Below the pieces are notes generated by a model, which made no database searches, was not told where the DNA came from, and saw only the letters and a program-made list of their open reading frames with translations. Positions 1 to 7,350 of a stretch of DNA of 64,000 bases are shown here, one piece after another. The stretch is from IMG/VR virus record IMGVR_UViG_3300049893_001984, positions 124,001 through 188,000 of that record. The stretch is one strand, 5' to 3'. This stretch comes from a virus. Made by a program: the position numbers and the translations under genes. Each line of letters begins with the position of its first letter. Within the stretch, counting starts at the first letter, position 1.

Positions 1-102
1 CCCCATTATGTACGGCTTAGACACAGGCCGGAATGATACCGGGTCTACGCCTCCGAGCTTATTTGCAGCTTCAGTGGCCTTTGTAACTGCCGCTACATCC
101 AT
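1..102 (-). CDS. Hypothetical protein, N-terminal 34 residues only
   Basis: The start codon is inside the window and the rest of the gene runs off the left edge. The ATG at 102 directly abuts the TAA stop of the preceding gene (TAAATG), with a GGGGGA SD about 7 bases upstream, so the two are translationally coupled. The visible N-terminus (MDVAAVTKATEAANK) is hydrophilic and alanine-rich. Nothing in it identifies a family. Confidence 0.6.
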   Translation of the reverse strand, partial: MDVAAVTKATEAANKLGGVDPVSFRPVSKPYIMG

Positions 103-597
103 TTACTGTTCCCCCGAGGTGGTTATCTCTTGCAGTGAGGGCACCCCCCTCACGTAATTAGCGTAAAGTTTTACGGCTCTTAACTTCGCTTTTTCCCATA
201 TATGATTACTTTTTGTAGGCATGCCAGAAGCCGTAACAAAATAGGGGAACGCTCTTCCTGTTTTTGGACAGGAGGAGTACGTTCCCCAGTAATCAAGCGC
301 GTCTTTAAGACTTCCGTACACAAACACTAGAATAAGAATATTTACACATGTACGCCAAACCGCCGCCTCTAGCCTTACAGCGTTGTATCTGTTCCACAGG
401 GGGTGGCGAGGGCATATGTGTTTAAACTTTAAAACGCTTCCATTTACCTGCTTTATAACTTCGCCTTTACTGTTATTACTGATGTCCCTCACAAACTGTT
501 CTGCTAGGGACTGATGCCGCATAGCTTTCAAAACCATCACATCTATGTCCTTCTCCGACACTTGGGTTTTGAGAGCCTTCTCCATGTCGGCTTTCAA
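103..597 (-). CDS. Hypothetical protein, 164 aa
   Basis: Function not recognised. The protein is basic, with a hydrophobic stretch at about residues 84-94 (NILILVFVYG) and two scattered cysteines. The start is TTG at 597: AGGAGGGG lies 6-7 bases upstream, whereas the first in-frame ATG (585) is too far from any SD. The first 122 bases overlap the end of the upstream HNH gene, consistent with a homing gene having landed next to it. It runs directly into the next start (TAAATG). Confidence 0.55.
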   Translation of the reverse strand: MKADMEKALKTQVSEKDIDVMVLKAMRHQSLAEQFVRDISNNSKGEVIKQVNGSVLKFKHICPRHPLWNRYNAVRLEAAVWRTCVNILILVFVYGSLKDALDYWGTYSSCPKTGRAFPYFVTASGMPTKSNHIWEKAKLRAVKLYANYVRGVPSLQEITTSGEQ

Positions 598-1009
598 TGT
601 GCCCCTCCTCTAATCTCAGAGATTTTTTGCGGGACAAGATTTCTTGATACGTAACACGCCTATGGCAGTTAGCGCACATGGGTACACACTTGGCTAATTC
701 CTGCTTAACCTTTTTGGGAGAAAAGCCACCGCTCATTAGTCTTGAAATTGTGGCTACCTTTTGTCGCGGGTCTATATGATGAAATTCGATAACAACAGGG
801 TCTGATTCACCGCACAATATACACTTGCACCCCCGCTTATACTCCCAGAACATCTCTCTATTTCTTCTTGCCTTTCGACGGCTTCTAGCTTTCTCACACT
901 GAAGGCACATGGTTAAAAAACACGTGCTTCCGTCGGGTCTATTCTTTCGGGTGAATAAATTAGCCGCCTTTTCTTCTTTACACACTCTACAGATTTTTAA
1001 TTGTACCAC
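476..1009 (-). CDS. Free-standing HNH homing endonuclease
   Basis: Predicted DNA endonuclease of the HNH class, probably a selfish homing gene. Visible in order: an N-terminal zinc pair (CRVCKEEK ... CLQC), then a second pair CILC followed by the catalytic IEFHHIDPRQK and the closing CVPMCANCHRR. This is the canonical Cys4-HNH layout, with the HH dyad and a final N...H. The basic linker RSRRKARRNRE probably contacts DNA. I choose GTG at 1009 because GGAGG sits 8 bases upstream. The upstream in-frame TTG (1024) has no SD. The SD and start lie in a striking hairpin (1004-1040). The C-terminal 40 residues overlap the next gene. Family confident; target site unknown. Confidence 0.85.
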   Translation of the reverse strand: MVQLKICRVCKEEKAANLFTRKNRPDGSTCFLTMCLQCEKARSRRKARRNREMFWEYKRGCKCILCGESDPVVIEFHHIDPRQKVATISRLMSGGFSPKKVKQELAKCVPMCANCHRRVTYQEILSRKKSLRLEEGHIESRHGEGSQNPSVGEGHRCDGFESYAASVPSRTVCEGHQ

Positions 1010-1040
1010 GTGGTATTCCTCCAAAGATTACCACATGGTA
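1004..1040 (-). promoter_or_regulatory. Hairpin presenting the HNH gene's SD in its loop
   Basis: Two near-identical 12-base palindromes (TACCACGTGGTA at 1004-1015, TACCACATGGTA at 1029-1040) flank 13 bases. In the minus-strand mRNA they pair as a 12-bp stem with one G-U wobble. The loop AUCUUUGGAGGAA carries the SD, and the GTG start lies in the 3' arm. Sequestration of the start codon is inferred. Each palindrome could instead be a protein-binding operator half. Confidence 0.6.
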
Positions 1041-1068
1041 CACGCTGTGCTGTAAATTCAAGTTACAG

Positions 1069-1500
1069 TTACAGTTTGATATTGTGCCCAGCCTTTAAAA
1101 GGTGCCGCCTTTTTAAGAAAAACCTCGCTATTTTGTCGTCCAACCACTCCGCAAGATCTGCGCTGCTGGAGGTGATGCTCACTTTCATGTCGTCACCCGC
1201 TGGACTCCAGGCGCTGGGCCTTATCCCTGGGTCCATTACACGTAGAATCAAGTGCTCGCTACTAAAAGCGATCTGCATCTTGAATCTATAAGGACATACT
1301 ATTTGTAAGAATGGCCACTTAACAGGCTGCTCTTCTGAGGGTGGTTTGCATTCTACTACACAGTCCTTCTCGAGGTCGTCTCTTATGTTATTGAGCACCA
1401 TCACCAGGAAAAATCCCCTTGCCTCCTGGTACGCCTCGTTCAAGTAAAAGAGGGTGCCCTCTCTACTCGGTCTTGCCTTTCGAAATTTCCTGCTATCCAT
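1069..1500 (-). CDS. Hypothetical protein, 143 aa
   Basis: Not recognised. Soluble and mixed-charge, with no membrane segment or signal. The C-terminus is basic (FFLKRRHLLKAGH), which may mean nucleic-acid contact, but no known motif supports that. It lies 6 bases downstream of the acidic 173-residue protein and is probably cotranscribed with it. Confidence 0.6.
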   Translation of the reverse strand: MDSRKFRKARPSREGTLFYLNEAYQEARGFFLVMVLNNIRDDLEKDCVVECKPPSEEQPVKWPFLQIVCPYRFKMQIAFSSEHLILRVMDPGIRPSAWSPAGDDMKVSITSSSADLAEWLDDKIARFFLKRRHLLKAGHNIKL

Positions 1501-1506
1501 TTTTAA

Positions 1507-2028
1507 CTACTCCTTTTTATTAACAACGAAAATGGATTGAAACATGTCGCGCAGACTTCTTTTCACTGACTCTGCGGCCCTGATCATGTCTTCGTCTTCG
1601 TCATCTTCATCATCGTTCGCAACGTCAGCGGATGTGACAGGTGTTGGAATCTCGTGTTTCACGTCTGGCTTGTTTTTGCTCATGGGTTTAAAGACTGATG
1701 GCGGCGTCTCGTCTTTCAGCGGTTCACTGTCCATTATAAGATCGAAAAGCGGTTCACCTTTGGGGGTGTAGAGCATTTGGAACTTGTCGCTGAGATTATC
1801 TTTTAAAACTTTCTCAGCCTCTTGCTTGGTTTCACCCTCTGCGTACACGGTGAGGTTCACGACTGCATGCTCATTAAGAGCACCAGTCTTCTCCACAACT
1901 GGCAGCTTGTTATCAAACAAGCCGAGCTGAACGCCCACAAGGTTCAACGCTGAAACTTGTGCTGCTTCAATTGAGTTGTTTTTGACCGTGACAAACAACT
2001 TGACGATGGCCTTGTAAACATTACACAT
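1507..2028 (-). CDS. Hypothetical acidic-tail protein, 173 aa
   Basis: Not recognised. The N-terminal ~110 residues look like a compact alpha/beta domain. They are followed by a proline-rich linker (KPDVKHEIPTPV) and an acidic run (NDDEDDEDEDM) before a basic C-terminus. Acidic tails like this are common on phage DNA-binding or DNA-mimic proteins, but that is only an analogy. The ATG at 2028 has AAAGGAA 7 bases upstream and overlaps the preceding gene by 8 bases. The cluster sits just downstream of the ubiquitin-like cassette, separated by a terminator. Confidence 0.6.
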   Translation of the reverse strand: MCNVYKAIVKLFVTVKNNSIEAAQVSALNLVGVQLGLFDNKLPVVEKTGALNEHAVVNLTVYAEGETKQEAEKVLKDNLSDKFQMLYTPKGEPLFDLIMDSEPLKDETPPSVFKPMSKNKPDVKHEIPTPVTSADVANDDEDDEDEDMIRAAESVKRSLRDMFQSIFVVNKKE

Positions 2029-2455
2029 GCTGTGTTCCTTTCAAAGAATCCCAAGTTAGCTCATCCAAACATTCAAGCGCGTTGGACACTGCCTGCTTGT
2101 AGTCCCTAAAAGAGTCCTTTGACGGTAGGATCTCTGAACCGTGTCTAGCACACTCTCTGCGCAGTTGCTCAAGGTACGGGCCGCCACAGGGAACAACCTG
2201 AACATCTAACTCTGTGATATCCTGCGCCAGGTAATTCTTGATTACGGCGTAGGTGTACCCCTCCGGGTTGTACGGTAATGCACCCAGTTTGTCCGAGAGT
2301 CTTGTTTCACTCCTCACACCACAATGTTCAGTGACCCATAGTAGAGTCCTTTTTTCTATGTCGTACCTCAGATCAACAACCGGAAGCATTGCCATGGGCT
2401 CAAGAACCTCTCCGCTCTTAAACACGAGCCCATTTCTGAAGCAGACCAAGAACAT
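2021..2455 (-). CDS. Hypothetical protein, 144 aa
   Basis: Not recognised. The start is ATG 2455 (MFLVCFRNG), with AGGGGGA 5-6 bases upstream. The longer frame to 2500 would begin inside the terminator hairpin and is rejected. The middle is rich in beta-type sequence and contains CGVRSE and CGG. It is the first gene after the terminator at 2484-2514 and overlaps the next start by 8 bases. Confidence 0.6.
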   Translation of the reverse strand: MFLVCFRNGLVFKSGEVLEPMAMLPVVDLRYDIEKRTLLWVTEHCGVRSETRLSDKLGALPYNPEGYTYAVIKNYLAQDITELDVQVVPCGGPYLEQLRRECARHGSEILPSKDSFRDYKQAVSNALECLDELTWDSLKGTQHV

Positions 2456-2483
2456 TGCTATCCCCCTGTTTACAATCCGAAAG

Positions 2484-2514
2484 AAACCCCCGGACCACAA
2501 TGGTCCGGGGGTTT
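2484..2514 (-). terminator. Rho-independent terminator
   Basis: A perfect 14-bp stem (AAACCCCCGGACCA with its complement) around a 3-base loop, followed on the minus strand by TTTCTTTC. It ends transcripts coming from the ubiquitin-like cassette. The plus-strand side also reads into T-rich sequence, so it may work in both directions. Confidence 0.85.
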
Positions 2515-2518
2515 TGCC

Positions 2519-3136
2519 TTATTTGGAAGGTACAACCGGCTTAATGTCTGGCGAGAACTTGCCAAATACGTGTTTTTCTATGTACGCAGAGAATAACTTT
2601 TCGATATTTAATTCATCACTATCATTTATCCAGCTGTTCGCTTTCGCGCGCCTACGAAAATCACGGACAAATGGCGCGCAGTTTGTATTACATATCCATA
2701 GCCCCCGTTCATCCCTGGCCAGCTTGCATAATCTGCAATTCTCATTCCTGGCGTTTTGCATAAGAGTTTTCAGGTTCTCAGGATTATATTTATTCCTATT
2801 TTTCGTAAACTCTGGAAAGCACTCAAGATAAAAACCAATAGCTATCTTTTGCAACCTTGGGCTGAGGCCAACGCGAGAAAACATCTGGTTGGAGACCAGC
2901 GTTATATCTGTGTCAAACCCACGAAAGTCAAAGAATTCTCTGAAGGACATGAGTTCTTTAACCAGACGTATCGTCACTTCTAAGAATTGAACCCGTGCCT
3001 CTTCGAAAGCCGTTGACACGGATTCTTCTGTAACCACATTTATTTCTGGGACATGTGGTATTTGAATATCTTTTGTGGGTCTTGGGGTTACCATAGAAGA
3101 TTCTACGCTAACCATGCACGCTTCAGTGTACCTCAT
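2519..3136 (-). CDS. Hypothetical protein downstream of the E1-like gene
   Basis: Not recognised. 205 aa, with an N-terminal low-complexity stretch, a helical middle, and a possible zinc site CRLCKLARDERGLWICNTNC at about residues 134-153. The ATG overlaps the E1-like stop (ATGA) and the gene ends 5 bases before the terminator, so it is the last member of the ubiquitin-like operon. Translational coupling to the E1 suggests a role in the same pathway, such as a substrate or accessory factor; this rests on context only. Confidence 0.65.
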   Translation of the reverse strand: MRYTEACMVSVESSMVTPRPTKDIQIPHVPEINVVTEESVSTAFEEARVQFLEVTIRLVKELMSFREFFDFRGFDTDITLVSNQMFSRVGLSPRLQKIAIGFYLECFPEFTKNRNKYNPENLKTLMQNARNENCRLCKLARDERGLWICNTNCAPFVRDFRRRAKANSWINDSDELNIEKLFSAYIEKHVFGKFSPDIKPVVPSK

Positions 3137-3993
3137 TGGCTACTTTCCTTCTTCTTTGCCCGTTTCCTTGCTTTTCTTACTACGTGGGCGTGTTGAGGTA
3201 GCTTATCGGCGCTGCTGTCCGTAGCAGAACTTACATCGGGGATAGTAGGGATATGCAACGCAGAGACCGCTGTTTGATCCTCCGCGCCTTTAGGTTTATC
3301 AACGTCATACACAACGGCTTTTCCTACCTCGAGGTTAAAGAAAGCCTCCTGCGGTAGGTTTTCTTTGTCCTCCGTTACCCAAAGCCGGTGAAACAAGGAG
3401 AAGGCCATAGTAGCGGCCATGAGATTTGTTACCAGGAGCTGTGTAACACCCTGGTTTATCTCGTCCTCGCAGCCCTTTCCTGTGCGATCACCCTCAGTGG
3501 CCGTCAGTATCTCGGGATGGCGTTCGAGCACAGTCTGGGTCAAGTTTTTACCGTCAACCCGGATCTGAACACAAACGTCACCATCGATCAGCTCGTTGCC
3601 TGCTGAGATCATGATACCATTTTCAAGCTTGGACAAGGCCTGTGAAATGGTACGACGGGCCGGGTGGTTATCCACACAGGAGATAACCACGCAGTTCTCG
3701 GTGACGGCCCTTCGAACGCTGTCTTCAACCACCCACTCCGGGTAGGCGGTTATACGGAGGGAGGGATACTCCCCCGCCATATCGGTTACCAGGGCTTCGG
3801 CTTTGTTAACGCCAATGCTTGGAAACCGAAAGCGCTGACGGTTACGGTTTCCTTCTGTGTACACGTCCCGGTCCCACAGTGAGATCCGGCCTTGAAAGTC
3901 TTTGGCACACAGAAACTGGCAGAGCGGGGGGATGAGGTGTGACCCTATCCCCCCGCAGCCAACTATGACAACCTCGCTGACTTTAAACAGCAC
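3133..3993 (-). CDS. ThiF/E1-like ubiquitin-activating enzyme (PRTRC ThiF type)
   Basis: Predicted to adenylate the C-terminus of the neighbouring ubiquitin-like protein and pass it to a thiol. The Rossmann ATP site VGCGGIGS is at residues 11-18. It is followed by the acidic strand end WDRD (40-43), the NRNRQRF arginine motif (49-55, matching the ThiF NLxRQ signature), and CVDNHPARR (106-113). The segment KGCEDEINQGVTQLLVTN places a candidate catalytic cysteine at 175 in the same context as PRTRC ThiF proteins. The last 50 residues are a basic extension (KARKRAKKK) beyond the usual domain. The gene lies 32 bases after the JAMM gene and overlaps its downstream neighbour. Family assignment is strong; the substrate is inferred. 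Confidence 0.9.
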   Translation of the reverse strand: MLFKVSEVVIVGCGGIGSHLIPPLCQFLCAKDFQGRISLWDRDVYTEGNRNRQRFRFPSIGVNKAEALVTDMAGEYPSLRITAYPEWVVEDSVRRAVTENCVVISCVDNHPARRTISQALSKLENGIMISAGNELIDGDVCVQIRVDGKNLTQTVLERHPEILTATEGDRTGKGCEDEINQGVTQLLVTNLMAATMAFSLFHRLWVTEDKENLPQEAFFNLEVGKAVVYDVDKPKGAEDQTAVSALHIPTIPDVSSATDSSADKLPQHAHVVRKARKRAKKKESSQ

Positions 3994-4025
3994 AGTACTG
4001 CCCTCGCTGTGGTTTTGTAATGCGG

Positions 4026-5192
4026 CTACTGATACGCCTCAGTAGACCTGTAGTCGTAATTTGTTAAGTCATTCGGGTCCAACTCCTGGTGCATAGACCC
4101 GCCGTTTCCTCCTTGTTCAAAACTGCTCTGGGGATTTGTGGCTTCCAACTGGGTCGATGGTGCAGCCGTGGGTGGTATCGTAGACTCCACCTCAGCTTTT
4201 ACTGCTGGAAGTATAGCGGTGCTGCTTTTTGCTTCTTTGTCCGCCAAGTCTGTTGTGGTGGTGGTGGGGGTAGTGGCGGTGGGGGTTTCTGTCTTTTCTA
4301 CGTGCGGTGCCTTTGGATCTAAGTCTATGCGCGACAAATAGTAGTCGTCGTCATCGCTCACATAGTAGGGATGTGTGTTGGGGGTGGATCTGGTCACCCT
4401 TTTTTCTTTGTAATACGCACTGTCCGCCCATTTACTCGCATGTGCGCTGTATCCAGAGTAGCTCGAGTAGCCCGAGTAGCTCGTGGGTTCAATCGTATGC
4501 TTAGCTACAAGGGCGTCCCATTTTGGGTCATGAAGAGCTCCGTATGCTCCTTCAACAACACCGGGCAATTCTGCGTCAAAGAATTTGCCGCCAAGTTGCC
4601 ACCGACAGCTGTAGCTGTGATTCAACTTGTCCAGGTTGCCCACAGTGATGTGCAGCCCGTCAAATTGCTTCTCGTCGTTGTCGTCCGTTCCTGAGTGGAA
4701 CGCATTCATTGACGCATGACTGTGAATGGTCCCAAACCGGAACCAGCCGTCTGGCGGATCCGCCAAGGTCGATATGTCGTACTTTGCAGAGGCTGCAGAT
4801 ACTGTCTGGACCGGTACCTGCGCATCCCATTGCTTACTCGTGGGATTATAGATCAACACAACAACGGCCTCTGACTTGTGATCGATGTACACCTTCTCGA
4901 AGAAGGACTCGATCTGGCGAAATAACTGTAACGGAAGTTTTACCACCTTGATTTCCACTGATTCAGCCAAGGTGGCCATCCCCGGAAGGGTGTCAACTTT
5001 CACCCTGACAGTGTAGAAGTCGTTGCTTATCTGTTTGAAGATCCCGTTACTCCCAATCAGATAGCAAAACTTGTCCTCCGGGTAAGTAACCGCTTGTACT
5101 TCGTCCTTTTCAGTGGAAACCGGTGGGTTGCCCACCATAGTTACCACCTTTGAGACCTTCTTTTCTATCAGATGTATTGGAAGCCTTGGCAC
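4026..5192 (-). CDS. JAMM/JAB metalloprotease, PRTRC protein A-like
   Basis: Predicted zinc deubiquitinase-type isopeptidase that would mature or remove the phage ubiquitin-like protein. The complete JAMM+ motif is visible: a candidate Glu in KSEAVVV (~108), HSH at 157-159, Ser 167 and Asp 170 (spacing HxHx7SxxD). The surrounding AFHSGTDDNDE matches the PRTRC protein A pattern. After the domain comes a Tyr/Ser repeat (SYSGYSSYSGYS) and an acidic, Thr-rich tail of about 130 residues. GTG 5192 (AAAGGA upstream) is chosen; ATG 5138 with AAGGTGG is an equally plausible start. The longer frame to 5465 overlaps the upstream gene and is rejected. Confidence 0.88.
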   Translation of the reverse strand: MPRLPIHLIEKKVSKVVTMVGNPPVSTEKDEVQAVTYPEDKFCYLIGSNGIFKQISNDFYTVRVKVDTLPGMATLAESVEIKVVKLPLQLFRQIESFFEKVYIDHKSEAVVVLIYNPTSKQWDAQVPVQTVSAASAKYDISTLADPPDGWFRFGTIHSHASMNAFHSGTDDNDEKQFDGLHITVGNLDKLNHSYSCRWQLGGKFFDAELPGVVEGAYGALHDPKWDALVAKHTIEPTSYSGYSSYSGYSAHASKWADSAYYKEKRVTRSTPNTHPYYVSDDDDYYLSRIDLDPKAPHVEKTETPTATTPTTTTTDLADKEAKSSTAILPAVKAEVESTIPPTAAPSTQLEATNPQSSFEQGGNGGSMHQELDPNDLTNYDYRSTEAYQ

Positions 5193-5262
5193 AGGTCTAT
5201 TCCTTTCTTGTGCTAAGTGATTTTCGGTTAAACTCGCATTGTGCGAATTTAAATTGTTTGGA

Positions 5263-5793
5263 CTACTGCGGGTCTGCGCCGCTGACAGTGCCTGCAACTT
5301 CGGCTGTTGCTTCGGCTGTTGTTGCCGCTGTTTCTGTTGATGCTTGAACGGGTTCCGTGACAGACGGGGCAGATGCTGGGGTGATTGCTGGCAGCGTCTC
5401 AAGTTGTGCAAGTTTGAGTGCTTCAGCTTCAGTCTCCTGCCTTTCAAGTATCGCTCTCTGTTCATTCAATTCCCTCAGCAACTGGCTTCTTCTTGCAGAA
5501 GCCTGCCTTGCCTTCGTCTTGTCGTAGTGTTCTGTCCGTGACAAAATTCTTTGTAGCTGGGCATACGTTCCAGATTCGTCAATTTGTGACTCTTTTATGC
5601 AAAACCTCAACCTAATAGAATGTACTGCGTGTGCCACTAGGCTTTGCATTGGGGTGCCAACAAAGTTTTCCAAATCCTCGATTGGGCACACTAAAAAAGG
5701 ATGTAAAATATCCACGATGCTCAGTTTTTTCTGGGAAGGGATCGCGCTTAGTGAATTTTTGAGTTTTATAAATTCTTCTGACTCACGGGTCAT
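5263..5793 (-). CDS. Hypothetical protein inside the PRTRC-like cassette
   Basis: 176 aa, not recognised. ATG 5793 overlaps the stop of the E2-like gene (ATGA) and has GAGGAG 5-6 bases upstream. The N-terminal ~85 residues are mixed alpha/beta. Residues ~90-135 are a charged helix with coiled-coil character (RRSQLLRELNEQRAIL). The last 45 residues are an Ala/Thr/Glu-rich, probably disordered tail. Its place between E2-like and JAMM genes matches where bacterial PRTRC loci carry poorly conserved accessory proteins, but I see no motif that names it. Confidence 0.7.
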   Translation of the reverse strand: MTRESEEFIKLKNSLSAIPSQKKLSIVDILHPFLVCPIEDLENFVGTPMQSLVAHAVHSIRLRFCIKESQIDESGTYAQLQRILSRTEHYDKTKARQASARRSQLLRELNEQRAILERQETEAEALKLAQLETLPAITPASAPSVTEPVQASTETAATTAEATAEVAGTVSGADPQ

Positions 5794-6512
5794 GAATTCT
5801 CCTCTCTGCCTAGTATGGCGCTGCAAAGACCGTCTAAGGTCTTTAGCTTGTGTCTCTTAAGTGATAACTTCTTGTAAAACTCCTTGTCGTTCTGGGTCTT
5901 GGCGTTCCAATCCTCTAGATTTAAGATGGCGCCACCGCTGTCTTCTTCGTACCGGACCTCCAGGTCGTCATTCCACGTTGAATTATAGATGAGCTCCTGC
6001 GCCAACGTGTTAATGCGAACAACGCGGGGAAGTGAGGCGTCGACTCCTACCTCGCCAGTGCAAAAGTGCCCGTGCCCTTGCTCATGTACATTGGGCAAGC
6101 ACAACGTATGGATCTGTGCACCAGTTCCCAGCAGGCACACATCATCCTTTACGCCTACTGCGTACACACTGGAGGGTATTTCTTCGGAGAAGTGAAAGAG
6201 CCAAAGTGTCCATCCGATGGACAGTTTGTAGTTGTATGACTTGTTCCGGTCCAGGCCAGGACCGCCACGTTTGTAATGCATACGTACAGGTAGTATCTGC
6301 GGCGGTTTCTGAATTACGTACAGCGATGATGGTCTACCTCCGCGCAGACCCGTCATGTACCGAACACAGTCCTTTGGCAAAGGTCCAGTGTCCGTACCGC
6401 GACCCTCTTGTGTTTGCTTCAAGTACTCCGTCAGGTTCACGTCGTGCATTATCATACGACGTATCTGGAGTACATGGTCACCGCGTATTTCAATCACATC
6501 CTCTTCTTCCAT
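5790..6512 (-). CDS. E2-like protein, PRTRC protein B-like
   Basis: Predicted ubiquitin-conjugating (E2-like) component. At residues 140-151 the sequence reads PNVHEQGHGHFC, followed by TGEV. This mirrors the E2 active-site pattern (HPN, then G, then the catalytic Cys) and the corresponding block of PRTRC protein B. C151 is the candidate thioester cysteine. Upstream, RPSSLYVIQKPP and IPSSVYAVGV fit the strands that precede the block in that family. Length (240 aa) agrees with PRTRC B. The SD AAGGAGG is strong. It is the first gene after the terminator at 6531-6571, so its mRNA is separated from that of the ubiquitin-like gene. Family link by eye; thiol chemistry inferred. Confidence 0.8.
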   Translation of the reverse strand: MEEEDVIEIRGDHVLQIRRMIMHDVNLTEYLKQTQEGRGTDTGPLPKDCVRYMTGLRGGRPSSLYVIQKPPQILPVRMHYKRGGPGLDRNKSYNYKLSIGWTLWLFHFSEEIPSSVYAVGVKDDVCLLGTGAQIHTLCLPNVHEQGHGHFCTGEVGVDASLPRVVRINTLAQELIYNSTWNDDLEVRYEEDSGGAILNLEDWNAKTQNDKEFYKKLSLKRHKLKTLDGLCSAILGREENS

Positions 6513-6530
6513 TACTGCGCCTCCTTTTTA

Positions 6531-6571
6531 AAAGAAAAAGCCGAGGAGCGCGGCAGGTGCGCTCCTCGGCT
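6531..6571 (-). terminator. Terminator between ubiquitin-like and conjugation genes
   Basis: A 13-bp perfect stem AGCCGAGGAGCGC / GCGCTCCTCGGCT with a 7-base loop, followed on the minus strand by TTTTTCTTTT. It lies directly after the ubiquitin-like gene and should cap most transcripts there, leaving the enzymes downstream at lower level or on their own promoter. Confidence 0.85.
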
Positions 6572-6606
6572 GGTGTTTATGCTACGACAAACTGCTTACG
6601 TAACGG

Positions 6607-6831
6607 CTAGCAGCCCTTCTCGGACGCCATCTTCACGAACTCCAGGCGCTGACCGGCCTGGAGGCGGGTTTCGCCGCTGACGGGCATGCCGTCGATGCGG
6701 GCCTCGACGTTGCTCGGGAGGTTCAGAACATCCGTGTACTCATTCCGGATGTCGTTGACCGTGTGGCCAACGATGCTGTCGAGGGTCATCTGGTGCACAT
6801 TGAACTTCAGCATTGCGGTTTCGCCGTTCAT
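6607..6831 (-). CDS. Ubiquitin-like beta-grasp protein, PRTRC protein C-like
   Basis: 74 aa, the size of ubiquitin. The order is strand (AMLKFNVHQ), helix (HTVNDIRNEYTDVL), two strands (VEARIDGMPV) and a final strand QRLEFVKM, which fits a beta-grasp fold. The GTKG-like ending of PRTRC protein C is replaced by ASEKGC. There is no diglycine; a single Gly 73 is followed by Cys 74. Activation would need either removal of Cys by the JAMM protease or use of the terminal Cys itself. The SD is AAAGGAG. The gene is followed by its own terminator. Assignment rests on size, fold pattern and cassette context, not strong sequence identity. Confidence 0.75.
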   Translation of the reverse strand: MNGETAMLKFNVHQMTLDSIVGHTVNDIRNEYTDVLNLPSNVEARIDGMPVSGETRLQAGQRLEFVKMASEKGC

Positions 6832-6982
6832 CTTTCTTTTCTCCTTTGACGCTTGGCGTCAGGGTTGTGTTTTGGTGTGTGTTCGCAGCAGTGTATTCCA
6901 TAGCCACACCTTGTATGGATACCCTGCCAACTGCTGTGGGCGTGGCTGTGCCTGAAATCGCTCTTTCTAAGCACAGTATATG

Positions 6983-7345
6983 TCAATCAATGTCAAGCTC
7001 GGAGAATACTACCCGGTTAGTTGGCATTGATTTATAAACAAGCGGTTTCACAGCTTCGGCAGTAACTACTGGCGATGCTTGTTTCTCCGCCTTTATTAGG
7101 GGCAACTCGAAGTCAAACCCACGGGGAGGGGATAGGGGCTTCACGGTTCCACTGTCCCAATCCGAGAGGCGTGTTACCACGCACTTGAACCCTTTATTGC
7201 CTGCTTTGTGTTCTGATGTAAGGTACAGGTGGGCGGACCTCCACCCGAGCTCCAAGGTGACGGGGAGTGATATTACCTCCCAGTCACCTTTCTCTTCCTT
7301 ACCCAGAATAGCAAAGCGCTCCTTGCCCTCTGCTGTCTGTGCCAC
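6983..7345 (-). CDS. Hypothetical protein between ParB-like and Ub-like genes
   Basis: 120 aa, not recognised. GTG 7345 has AAGGAGAA upstream, overlapping the end of the ParB-like gene. The first ~70 residues look beta-rich (ITLELGWRS-type strands, FKCVVTRLSDWD), resembling a small ssDNA- or OB-type domain; the remainder is a flexible tail. Bacterial PRTRC loci have an unrelated-looking small protein E at this point, but I see no sequence match to it. Confidence 0.6.
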   Translation of the reverse strand: MAQTAEGKERFAILGKEEKGDWEVISLPVTLELGWRSAHLYLTSEHKAGNKGFKCVVTRLSDWDSGTVKPLSPPRGFDFELPLIKAEKQASPVVTAEAVKPLVYKSMPTNRVVFSELDID

Positions 7346-7350
7346 GTGCC

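Noticed and set aside
1010-1024. TTG 1024 as the HNH gene start
   Set aside because: No SD upstream; GTG 1009 has GGAGG at 8 bases.
2484-2514. Start of the 144-residue gene at 2500
   Set aside because: The extended frame begins inside the terminator hairpin; ATG 2455 has a proper SD.
4089-4951. Several plus-strand frames opposite the JAMM gene
   Set aside because: Low-complexity shadows of its Thr/Ser/Asp-rich tail, with no SD sites.
5193-5465. N-terminal extension of the JAMM protein to 5465
   Set aside because: It is Gln/Arg-rich, overlaps the upstream gene in another frame and lacks an SD.
6960-7012. TTGACA/TATACT promoter for the Ub-like gene
   Set aside because: The TTGACATTGAT is the coding end (LDID stop) of the upstream gene and the spacing to TATACT is 10 bases, far from the usual 17.
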